This document shows, one piece after another, positions 56,925 to 64,000 of a stretch of DNA of 64,000 nucleotides (positions within the stretch are counted from its first letter, which is position 1; every line of letters starts with the position of its first letter). A program made the position numbers and the translations under genes. Location of the stretch: assembly GCA_963762735.1 (NCBI GenBank), contig CAVXMG010000021.1, positions 244,106-308,105 on the forward strand. The letters run 5' to 3'. The stretch comes from DASXKD01 sp963762735 (GTDB lineage Bacteria > Actinomycetota > Actinomycetes > Streptosporangiales > Streptosporangiaceae). Under the pieces are notes generated by a model. It was not told where the DNA came from and did no database searches. It saw nothing but the letters and a program-made list of their open reading frames with translations.

Positions 56925-58472
56925 ATGAGCGAATCCGGGTCCAGCGCCAGCGCTCCGGGGGCGGCCGGCCAGGCAGATCACCACATCACCGAGGACATTG
57001 TCGATCTCCACCAGTTCGGCTACCCGCAGAAGCTGCGGCGGACGATCGGTGCCTACACCTCGTTCGCACTCGGCTTCTCGATGATCACGATCACCACGAC
57101 GATCTTCACGCTGTTCGCCCAGCCGTTCCAGACGATCGGCGGCGTGGCGATCTGGCTGTGGATCCCGGTGACCCTCGGCATGCTGACGATCACCGCCGTC
57201 TACGGGCACCTGGCCGCCCGGCTGCCGGTCACCGGCTACGCCTACCAGTGGTCCAGCCGGATCGTGAACCGGGACTACGGCTGGTTCAGCGGCTGGACCG
57301 CGCTGCTGTCGTTCTTCGTGGGCACCGCGTCCATCGCCGTGGCCATGGCCGCCGTGTTCGCCCCGGAGATCTGGAGCACGCCGACGCACGGCGACATCGC
57401 CCTGTTCGCGGCCATCGCCATCGTCGCCGCGGTCGCGGTGAACATCGTCAGCATCAGGGCCGCGACCATGTTCAACAACGTCGGCGCGTCCGCGGAGCTG
57501 ATCGGGACCCTCGGGCTCACCGTGGTCCTGGGGATCGGCCTGTTCTTCTTCGCGCACAAGCAGGGGCCCAGCGTCCTGGTGCAGACCGGCTCCAGCCTCG
57601 GCGGCCCGGTGAACATCACCACGATCGGGCTTGCGCTGCTGTTGCCGGTCTATACGCTGCTCGGCTGGGAAGGCTCGGCCGACCTGGCCGAGGAGACCAG
57701 GGACCCGCGCCGCGTCGCGCCCACCGCCATGTTCCGGTCCGTGATCATCTCCGGCATCGCCGCGTTCTTCGTGTACGCGATCTTCGCGATGGCGATCCCC
57801 GGCTCGATCGCCGCGACCGCGAACGGCACGCAGAACGCGATGATCGCGGTATTCGAGGCGCACTTCGGCTCCGGGCTGGGACTGCTGCTGAAGATCATCG
57901 CGTTCGTCGCGATCTTCTCCGCGCTGCTCGCCAACGTGACCGTGGCCACCCGGATGTGCTTCTCCCTGTCCAGGGACAAGATGCTGCCCGGCTGGCAGTG
58001 GCTGTCGCGGGTCAACGACAGGACCAGGACGCCGATCTACTCGATCCTGCTGGTCGGGCTGGTGGCGCTGGTGGTGAACCTGCTCTCGGCGGGCATCGTC
58101 ACCCGGGTGGTCGCGATCGTGGCGGTCACCTACTACGGCACCTACGTGTTCACCATGGTGGCCACGCTGATCGGCGCGAAGCGGGGCACGATTCCGCAGG
58201 CGGGCCCGCAGTACTTCAACCTCGGCAGGTGGCTGGTGCCGCTCGCCTGGATCGGCATCGGCTGGTCCGCGATCGTGATGCTGTACATGACCGTCCCCGC
58301 GGTCAACCACGTGGCCGGTGAGTACACGGTCTACTTCGAGATCCTCGGCGTCCTCTGGTACTTCTTGTACCTGCGGCGCCGGATACGGTCGGGGGAGGCG
58401 GGCCCGCCGCTCGCGGCACTGCCGGCGGGCGAGGCCGCCGAGGAGATGGAGATCACGAAGGAGAGCCTGTAA
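56925..58472 (+). CDS. APC-family amino acid/polyamine permease
   Basis: The 515-residue protein has about twelve hydrophobic segments and the APC-type features GAYTSFALGFSMITITTT in TM1 and GWEGSADLAEETRDPRR near TM6-7. ATG 56925 has a GAGGGAGC site. It may import amines or amino acids used by the aminotransferase. The divergent promoter with that gene is in 56854-56924. The MerR-XRE-cupin gene follows 31 bp later. Confidence 0.92.
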   Translation: MSESGSSASAPGAAGQADHHITEDIVDLHQFGYPQKLRRTIGAYTSFALGFSMITITTTIFTLFAQPFQTIGGVAIWLWIPVTLGMLTITAVYGHLAARLPVTGYAYQWSSRIVNRDYGWFSGWTALLSFFVGTASIAVAMAAVFAPEIWSTPTHGDIALFAAIAIVAAVAVNIVSIRAATMFNNVGASAELIGTLGLTVVLGIGLFFFAHKQGPSVLVQTGSSLGGPVNITTIGLALLLPVYTLLGWEGSADLAEETRDPRRVAPTAMFRSVIISGIAAFFVYAIFAMAIPGSIAATANGTQNAMIAVFEAHFGSGLGLLLKIIAFVAIFSALLANVTVATRMCFSLSRDKMLPGWQWLSRVNDRTRTPIYSILLVGLVALVVNLLSAGIVTRVVAIVAVTYYGTYVFTMVATLIGAKRGTIPQAGPQYFNLGRWLVPLAWIGIGWSAIVMLYMTVPAVNHVAGEYTVYFEILGVLWYFLYLRRRIRSGEAGPPLAALPAGEAAEEMEITKESL

Positions 58473-58503
58473 CGACGGCGCTCTCCGCGGGAGCGTGAGG
58501 CCT

Positions 58504-59313
58504 ATGACGCCCAGGCTGCGGGTGTCCGAGGCTGCCCAGCTGGCCGGCGTCAGCCCCTCCACGCTCCGGGCGTGGGAGTCCTCCGGGCTGATCACTCCGG
58601 CGCGCACCGGCCGGTACCGCTGGTTCAGCCAGCGGGACGTCAAGGACCTGCAGGAGATCGCGTCGCTACGGGCCCGGGGCTTCAACGTCGCCGCGATCCG
58701 CAGCATGCTCCGTGGCGGCGATGGGCGGCGTTCCGGGCCGGGCGGGCAGCCGCCGGGCGCGAAGCCGCCCGAGCAGCCACTCGGCGAAAAACTGCGCGCG
58801 GCGCGGCACCGCCGCGGGCTGAGCCTGCGGGACGCGTCCCGGCTGGCCGGGCTTTCTGTGTCGCACCTGTCCGCTATCGAGTGCGGCACCAGGAACGCGT
58901 CCCTGGCAGGCCTGCAGCGGCTCGCCGTGGCGCTCGGCATCGGCGTGTCCGACCTGTTCGGTGACGAGCAGCGGCCGCAGCGGCGCCTGGTGCGGGCCGG
59001 CCAGCGCCCGGTGCTTGACACCGGCGACCGCCGGGTCCGCATCGAGTCGCTGTCCGTGGGCGCCCAGCTCCTGGAGCCGCACATCTACCTGGTCGAGCCG
59101 GGCGGCGGCTCCCAGGGCTCCTACCACCACGACGGCGAGGAGACCGTCTACGTACTGGAGGGCGAGGTGGAGTTCTGGCTCAACGAGGTGGAGCGGCACA
59201 CCGTCCGGGCCGGAGACTGCCTGACGTTCCCGAGCAGCCTCGCCCACCGGTGGCAGAACCCGGGCACCGGACGGCTGGCGATGCTGTGGGTGAACACGCC
59301 GATCACGTTCTGA
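58504..59313 (+). CDS. MerR-XRE-cupin fusion regulator
   Basis: From ATG 58504 the protein is 269 residues. It starts with a MerR-type HTH (about 1-65, RVSEAAQLAGVSPSTLRAWE), then an XRE HTH (about 98-155, LSLRDASRLAGLSVSHLSAIE) and ends with a small cupin (about 180-265, GSYHHDGEETVYVLEGEVEF and SLAHRWQNPG). Two DNA-binding domains in one chain are unusual; the cupin probably senses a metabolite. It probably regulates the adjacent permease/aminotransferase genes. Confidence 0.88.
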   Translation: MTPRLRVSEAAQLAGVSPSTLRAWESSGLITPARTGRYRWFSQRDVKDLQEIASLRARGFNVAAIRSMLRGGDGRRSGPGGQPPGAKPPEQPLGEKLRAARHRRGLSLRDASRLAGLSVSHLSAIECGTRNASLAGLQRLAVALGIGVSDLFGDEQRPQRRLVRAGQRPVLDTGDRRVRIESLSVGAQLLEPHIYLVEPGGGSQGSYHHDGEETVYVLEGEVEFWLNEVERHTVRAGDCLTFPSSLAHRWQNPGTGRLAMLWVNTPITF

Positions 59314-59325
59314 CCGCAGGGCGGC

Positions 59326-60209
59326 TCAGCCGGAGACCGTGATTTCCTTCCAGAGCCCGCCATTGATGTTGAGGTTGTTCCCGGTGGCCGTGCCGGGGCC
59401 GTGGTCCCCCACGTAGGTGTACAGCGGGTGCCCGTTCCAGGTGACCTGCTTGGTGCCGTCGGTCCTGGTGATCGTGGCGAAGGTGCCGGGGATGCCCGCC
59501 GCGGCGGACGCGGCACCGATCACCGGCGGCCAGTACGCGGCGCAGCTTCCGTAGCAGCTCGACTTGCCCGGGGTGGTGTCCGCGGCGAACGTGTACACCG
59601 TGAGCCCCTTGGCGGTGGTGAGCACGGTGACGCTGCCGACCTTGCCGGTCTTCAGCGCCGCAGCGCCACTGCCGGCCGTGGCTGCCGGGGCGCCCGCCCC
59701 GGCCTCGGCGATGAGCAGCAGCACCAGGGCCACGACCGAGACCACGGCGACCAAGGTCCGCGCCATCGGTATCCCGGCCAGCAGCCGGGCCAGCCCCTGG
59801 CCGGGGCCGCGGCTCCCGGCCGCGGCTTCCGGGGAGACGGCGAACAGGCCAAGCACGGCGAACGCGGCCACCTCGAGGAGCCCGGCGACTATCCCCGCGG
59901 TGGTGCGGACCTCGGTGTAGCCGAACAGGCCGACCCAGACCGACAGCAGGTATCCGGCCAGGGTGGCCACGGCGAACCCGGCGCCCAGCGCGGCCACGAC
60001 CGGGTTGCCGGTGGCCAGCACCGCGGCGGCCAGGACGAACCCGGCGATCACCTGGAGCAGGAACAGCGGGCCGATGGTCGGGATGTTCCGGAATCCGGTC
60101 AGGTACAAGTCGAGGTGGATCGCCGCAGTCGCCGCCAGCAGCCCGCCCCGGTGACCCGGAGCACCGGCTGGACCCAGCTACTGCGCACCACCGCATGTGC
60201 ACTCTCCAT
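59326..60209 (-). CDS. Membrane protein with lipoprotein-15-type (COG4315) repeats, frameshifted start
   Basis: The main frame encodes about 260 residues: several membrane helices (residues 5-120), then two COG4315/Lipoprotein_15 units (LTVYTFAADTTPGKSSCYGSCAAYWPP and HPLYTYVGDHGPGTATGNNLN). The track start is a TTG at 60108. A frame from ATG 60209 encodes a plausible N-terminus (MESAHAVVRSSWVQPVLRVTG) and joins the main frame if one G is added near 60145. So the gene probably starts at 60209. Family members may be redox-linked secreted proteins. Confidence 0.72.
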
Positions 60210-60358
60210 AACTGGATCACGGTACTCGGCTCCCGATGGTTCATCTATGGGTTGGGCGGGTGGATCGCCGTGGTCCTGGCTGGCCCGGCATGCCCGCGCG
60301 GCAGGCGTGCCGGCCTGGCCTGGCCTGCGTGAGACCGGCCAGCCGCCGGTTGACGCGC

Positions 60359-60910
60359 TCAGAAGATGTAGGGGATCAGCATTTTGGTTGCCTGCTTGTA
60401 GCGAGGGTACGTGTCGGGGAAGAGCCCGGCCATGTAGCGTTCTTCCATTACGGCGCTATAGATGAAATACGCCCCCAGCAGGACAACCGCTATCAGCCAA
60501 TACAAGCTGACCGCTACCGCGGTACCGACCATCGCTAGAATGAGGCCGGAGTAAATAGGGTGACGAATAGTGCGGTATGGGCCGGTCGTCACCAGTTCCG
60601 GATCGGCTTTCTCGGTCATTGGCATCCCCCAGTTACGGCCGAGATAGACCCTGGCCCAGATGGCCAGCGCCAATCCAAGCAGGAAGATAACGAGGCCGAT
60701 GGCCTGCAGCCATGGATCGCTCGTGACGACGTGATGCCCTTTGAAAACTCTGAGCCTGGCCAAGAGAAGAATAATAAGAACGATCGCGACCCGGGAACCC
60801 GCAAACCGGCTCCATCGGGTCCGTCCAGCCTTCACGCCGGCGGATGCCACGAGCCAATAGATCCAGAAGGCAACCCAGCAGACAAAGATGACAGTGTCGA
60901 TAATATACAT
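60359..60910 (-). CDS. Isoprenylcysteine carboxyl methyltransferase-like membrane protein
   Basis: The 184-residue protein has four to five hydrophobic segments and the ICMT/PEMT motif GPYRTIRHPIYSGLI and EERYMAGLFPDTYPRYKQ. It starts with ATG 60910; a GTG at 60922 is in frame. Its base composition is less GC-rich than its neighbours, with more A/T at third positions, which may reflect recent transfer. The substrate is unknown. Confidence 0.86.
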   Translation of the reverse strand: MYIIDTVIFVCWVAFWIYWLVASAGVKAGRTRWSRFAGSRVAIVLIILLLARLRVFKGHHVVTSDPWLQAIGLVIFLLGLALAIWARVYLGRNWGMPMTEKADPELVTTGPYRTIRHPIYSGLILAMVGTAVAVSLYWLIAVVLLGAYFIYSAVMEERYMAGLFPDTYPRYKQATKMLIPYIF

Positions 60911-61260
60911 TGACGAAACCACTACCTAACTGCCCGGGTGTTCCGGGGAACATTGGCGGGTGTCGCGTCCTGACGTGATCACCTTACCGCTCCCATACAT
61001 CGCCGAAAGCCTGCCCCATCCTGCGGCCCTGTCGGCCGGGGACATCATTTCCGGGCAGCGCCCGGGCGATGTGGCCGTTGCCTGGCATGCCGATGACAGG
61101 TGCTGGATGACCAGTGCTGCGTGAGGTGCTGCGGGTGCGCACCGGCCCGGTCACCGGCCGGTCGTGGACGGGCCGGCGCCGGGGCTTTGCGAACAGCGTT
61201 TCCGAACGGATAGGCTTAGTTCGCAAACATCGTTTGCGAACTAGGTTCCCGGGAGGCACC
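60911..61260. other. Divergent intergenic region with a palindromic operator
   Basis: 350 bp without a supported ORF. It carries the palindrome at 61217-61243 and a degenerate copy at about 61186-61207. A TetR-type regulator would be expected, but none is in the window. Confidence 0.6.
61217..61243. promoter_or_regulatory. Palindromic operator TAGTTCGCAAAC-n3-GTTTGCGAACTA
   Basis: Two exact 12-bp arms around a 3-bp centre lie 17 bp before the hydrolase start, where a promoter is expected. A second, poorer copy (CTTTGCGAAC and GCGTTTCCGAAC) is at about 61185-61207. This is typical of TetR-family binding sites. Confidence 0.72.
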
Positions 61261-62287
61261 GTGACAGACCCCAGGCCCGGCCCCACCCGCTACGCATGCA
61301 ACGGCGCGGCCGAAATCGCCTTCGAAGAACTCGGCGGTGCCGGGGGTGAGCCCCTGCTGCTGGTGATGGGCCTGGGGGTGTCCCGGTTCTGGTGGCCACC
61401 TGGGTTCGTCGCCGAACTGGCCGGCCAGGGCTTCCACGTGGCCGCCTACGACCAGCGCGACGCCGGCGAGTCCACCCACTTCCCCGCCGCCGGGCGGGCG
61501 GTGCTAGCCCGGGGGAGCACTCCGCCTCCCCGGGGGCAAGCCCCCGGACCCCACGGCCCGGAACCCCCCGGGGCGCCGATGGCGTCTGGGCAAGCGGCAG
61601 ACCCCATCGCGCAGCCCGCTGGCCGCCGCGCTGCGCCGCCGCTCGGTCGCCTACTCGGCCGAGGACATGACCGACGACGCGGTGGCGGTGCTCGACGCCC
61701 TCGGCTGGGATTCCGCGCACCTGTTCGGGCACTCGATGGGCGGCCAGCTCGCGCAGCGCACCGCACTGCGGCATCGCCAGCGGGTGCGCAGCATCACCTC
61801 GTCGGCCTCGCTGCCGAGCGATACCGGCGGGCTGGGCGCCGCCCGCTACGTGCACCTGGGCCTGGTGGCCAGGATGGCCAGGATGCGGTTTCCCGAGGGC
61901 CGGGACGGCGACATCGCCCTCGGCCTTGCGCTGGCGCGCATGGTGGCCTCCCCCGGCTACCCGTTCGACGAAGCCGAGGCGCGGGCCCGGATCGAGCGCG
62001 ACCTGGTCAGCGGCGTCCGCGACACGGCGGCGCAGAGCCGTCAGGTGGGAGCCAAGTGGCACGGCGGGCGGCTGTCGGAGCTGCGGGTGCCGACGCTCGT
62101 GCTGCACGGCGAGCGTGACCCGCTGCTGCGCCCGGCCGCCGCCAGGCGCACCGCGGCCGCGATCGACGGCGCCCGGCTGGTGCTGCTGCCCGGCGTCGGG
62201 CACGACCTGCCCGCCGCGGTGTGGCCGCGGGTGGCCGGTGAAGTCCGGGCCCTGGCCGACCGGGCCGCGGTGCGCACCGGAGGATAG
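61261..62287 (+). pseudogene. Alpha/beta hydrolase interrupted by a GC-rich repeat and a frameshift
   Basis: GTG 61261 (GGGAGG site) begins a hydrolase: EPLLLVMGLGVSRFWWPPGF and VAAYDQRDAGESTHFPAA. From about 61500 to 61600 comes a GC-rich block with CCCGGGGG/CCCCCGGG hairpins related to the 44.3-kb repeat. One frame over, the protein resumes with RRRSVAYSAEDMTDDAV, the nucleophile elbow FGHSMGGQ and LPGVGHDLP, to stop at 62287. The catalytic triad (Ser in GHSMG, Asp, His) is retained. The repeat breaks the gene; its original length would be about 300 residues. Confidence 0.75.
61500..61600. repeat. GC-rich hairpin repeat inside the hydrolase gene
   Basis: The block contains CCCGGGGGAGC, a CCCCGGGGGCAAGCCCCCGG hairpin and CCCGGAACCCCCCGGGG. 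It shares two of these words with the 44.3-kb array on the opposite strand. It has no counterpart in hydrolase homologues, so it is probably inserted. Confidence 0.65.
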
Positions 62288-62327
62288 TGTCACCAACAGG
62301 TACGGCCGTCCGGATGAGGGGATCGTG

Positions 62328-62927
62328 ATGACGACGCCGTCAGCGGGATGGGATTCCTCGTACGAGGGCAGCGCGCCGCCCTGGGACATCGGCCGGCCGC
62401 AGCCTGCCTTCGTGCGCCTGGCCGACAGCGGGCTGCTGTCCGGCAGGCTGCTCGACGCCGGCTGCGGCACCGGGGAGCACGTGCTGCTGGCCGCGGCGCA
62501 CGGCGCGGACGCGATGGGCGTGGACCTGTCCGGGCTCGCCATCGAGAAGGCCCGGGCCAAGGCGGCCGAGCGCGGCCTGACCGCCCGGTTCGAGGTCGCC
62601 GACGCGCTGCACCTGGAACGGCTGGCGGAGCGATTCGGCACCGTCATCGACAGCGGTCTTTTCCACGTCTTCGACGACGCCGACCGGCCCAGGTACGTGA
62701 CCAGCCTGGCGGCCGTCGTCGAGCCGGGCGGCAGCTACTACATGATGTGCTTCAGCGACAGCCAGCCGGGGGTCTGGGGGCCCCGCCGGGTGCGCGAGGA
62801 GGAGATCCGCGCCGCGTTCGCCGACGGCTGGGAGATCGTGAGCCTCACCCCGGACCAGTTCTCGATCAACCCCATCGAGGGCGCCAACACGGCCCAGGCC
62901 TGGCTGGCGGTCATCCGCCGCCGCTGA
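62328..62927 (+). CDS. Class I SAM-dependent methyltransferase
   Basis: The 199-residue protein has LLDAGCGTGEHVLLAA (SAM motif), MGVDLSGLAIEKAR and a closing IEGANTAQAWLAVIRR. ATG 62328 has a GAGGGG site and a GTG just before it. Similar to thiopurine S-methyltransferase-like or small-molecule methyltransferases. It lies 40 bp after the hydrolase gene and is likely co-transcribed with it. Confidence 0.9.
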   Translation: MTTPSAGWDSSYEGSAPPWDIGRPQPAFVRLADSGLLSGRLLDAGCGTGEHVLLAAAHGADAMGVDLSGLAIEKARAKAAERGLTARFEVADALHLERLAERFGTVIDSGLFHVFDDADRPRYVTSLAAVVEPGGSYYMMCFSDSQPGVWGPRRVREEEIRAAFADGWEIVSLTPDQFSINPIEGANTAQAWLAVIRRR

Positions 62928-63007
62928 CGGCGGGACAGGTGGCCCGGGCAGCGGCCGGCCGGCGGCACGGCTGGCCCGTGCGCGGGCACGGCCGGCCCGG
63001 CTTCCCG

Positions 63008-63991
63008 TTACCATCGGTGGTGTACCTGGGCGCGGATGCGGCGGTCGTAGATGTCCTCGATGCCGCGCAGTTGCTCGCCGGTGAGCGGCGGCAGGCCCGC
63101 CGCGGCGGCGTTCTGCCGTGCCTGCTCCGGGTTCCGCGCACCAGGGATGACGGTGGTGACGCCCGGCTGCTGTATGACCCAGCGAAGCGCGGCCTGTGCC
63201 GGGGCGGTGCCCGCCGGCAGCAGGGCGGCGAACTCCCGTGCCGCGTCGACGCCGGTGTCGAAGTCCACGCCAGAGAAGGTCTCCCCCACGTCGAACGCCT
63301 CGCCATGCCTGTTGTAGGTGCGATGGTCGCTGGCGTCGAACGTGGTGTCGTGGGTGTACCGGCCCGACAGCAGGCCCGAGGCCAGCGGAACCCGCGCGAT
63401 TATCCCCACCCCGGCGGCCTGCGCGGCGGGCAGCACCTCCTCCAGCGGCTTGCGCCGGAATGCGTTGAAAATGATCTGGACGCTCGCGGTGCCTGGCCGC
63501 CCGATAGCGGCCAGCGCCTCGGCGCAGGTCTCCACGCTCACCCCGTACGCGGCGATGCGCTTCTCGGCCACCAGCGTGTCCAGGGCGTCGTAGACCGCGC
63601 CGGAAGAGAAGACCGGCGTCGGCGGGCAGTGCAACTGGACCAGGTCAAGCGTGTCGGTGCCCAGGTTGGCCCGTGACCGGTCGGTCCACGCGCGGAAGTT
63701 GGCGAGGGTGTACTCCGCCGGGTCCTGCGGCACGCGGCGGCCCATCTTGGTGGCCACCGTGATCGGCAGCCCCGGGTGGGCGGCGAGGAACTGACCGATC
63801 AGGCGCTCGCTGCGGCCGTCGCCGTAGACGTCGGCGGTGTCCAGGAACGTGACGCCTGCCTGCACGGTCGCGTCCAGCACGGCCAGCGCATCGGCGTCGG
63901 CGACCTCGCCCCAGTCCGCCCCGAGCTGCCAGGTGCCAAGGCCGACCACGGAGACGGCGCGGCCGGTACGGCCCAGAATGCGTTCTTCCAC
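63008..63991 (-). CDS. Aldo/keto reductase
   Basis: The 327-residue protein has the AKR motif FLDTADVYGDGRSE (Asp51, Tyr56), ITVATKMG (Lys82) and LVQLHCPPTP (His121), plus the C-terminal NADPH-binding VIPGARNPEQARQN. The catalytic tetrad is complete. NADPH-dependent reduction of an aldehyde or ketone is expected; the substrate is unknown. ATG 63991 lies close to the window edge, so the promoter is outside or just at it. Confidence 0.93.
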   Translation of the reverse strand: MEERILGRTGRAVSVVGLGTWQLGADWGEVADADALAVLDATVQAGVTFLDTADVYGDGRSERLIGQFLAAHPGLPITVATKMGRRVPQDPAEYTLANFRAWTDRSRANLGTDTLDLVQLHCPPTPVFSSGAVYDALDTLVAEKRIAAYGVSVETCAEALAAIGRPGTASVQIIFNAFRRKPLEEVLPAAQAAGVGIIARVPLASGLLSGRYTHDTTFDASDHRTYNRHGEAFDVGETFSGVDFDTGVDAAREFAALLPAGTAPAQAALRWVIQQPGVTTVIPGARNPEQARQNAAAAGLPPLTGEQLRGIEDIYDRRIRAQVHHRW

Positions 63992-64000
63992 GAGGAAAGA

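Overview
The window is about 64 kb of very GC-rich DNA with dense, mostly head-to-tail genes. ANTAR and STAS/PP2C regulators, a DUF574-type methyltransferase, an Rv1733c-family protein, a DUF7455 protein, a DUF222 HNH protein, GNTG-type starts and a family 1 encapsulin all point to a high-GC actinomycete, most like the Streptosporangiales/Frankiales range. The sequence does not settle the genus. I see no rRNA, tRNA, CRISPR array or transposase.

Layout. 0-14 kb is a signalling block: two STAS proteins, a GAF-ANTAR protein, a PAS-GAF-PP2C phosphatase, a MEDS-HATPase protein and a three-gene run (receiver-PP2C, CHASE3 histidine kinase, CheY-like receiver). Among them lie an enolase-superfamily enzyme, a lone Flp pilin, an MFS remnant and a phospholipase D. 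14-20 kb has a VOC protein with a SigJ-like sigma factor whose N-terminus is a hexapeptide minisatellite, a DUF222 HNH gene, a DUF72 protein and a methyltransferase. 20.4-22.3 kb is a DyP peroxidase plus encapsulin operon. 22.5-28.4 kb holds a secreted propeller/FG-GAP protein, a VOC protein, a methyltransferase, a UBP zinc finger and ornithine carbamoyltransferase. 28.4-34.4 kb has an MreB-like protein and a dormancy-type group (universal stress proteins, TauE/SafE exporter, PNPOx-like protein, Rv1733c-like protein, remnants of an acyl-CoA synthetase and a GntR regulator). 34.7-39.9 kb is a polyhydroxyalkanoate module (XRE regulator, phasin, PhaC), an AcuC-like deacetylase and more universal stress proteins. 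40.6-49.6 kb is a cell-surface carbohydrate region: processive GT2, jelly-roll protein, WecB, an SDR, trehalose-phosphate synthase and a second large GT2. 49.9-59.3 kb runs from a hypothetical and a FUSC protein to a BtpA-like protein, FGGY kinase, class III aminotransferase, APC permease and a MerR-XRE-cupin regulator. 59.3-64 kb has an electron-transfer-type lipoprotein-15 protein, an ICMT-like methyltransferase, an interrupted hydrolase with a palindromic operator, a methyltransferase and an aldo/keto reductase.

Two features of the DNA itself stand out. First, at least ten genes are broken by single-base frameshifts, several at short homopolymers (for example the ornithine carbamoyltransferase and VOC genes). 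This is more than expected from natural decay and suggests an unpolished long-read assembly, so these genes may be intact in the organism. Second, GC-rich minisatellites and hairpin-bearing repeats recur in and between genes. One array at 44.29-44.49 kb shows paired changes in its stems and runs into a coding frame, and a related block interrupts the hydrolase at 61.5 kb.
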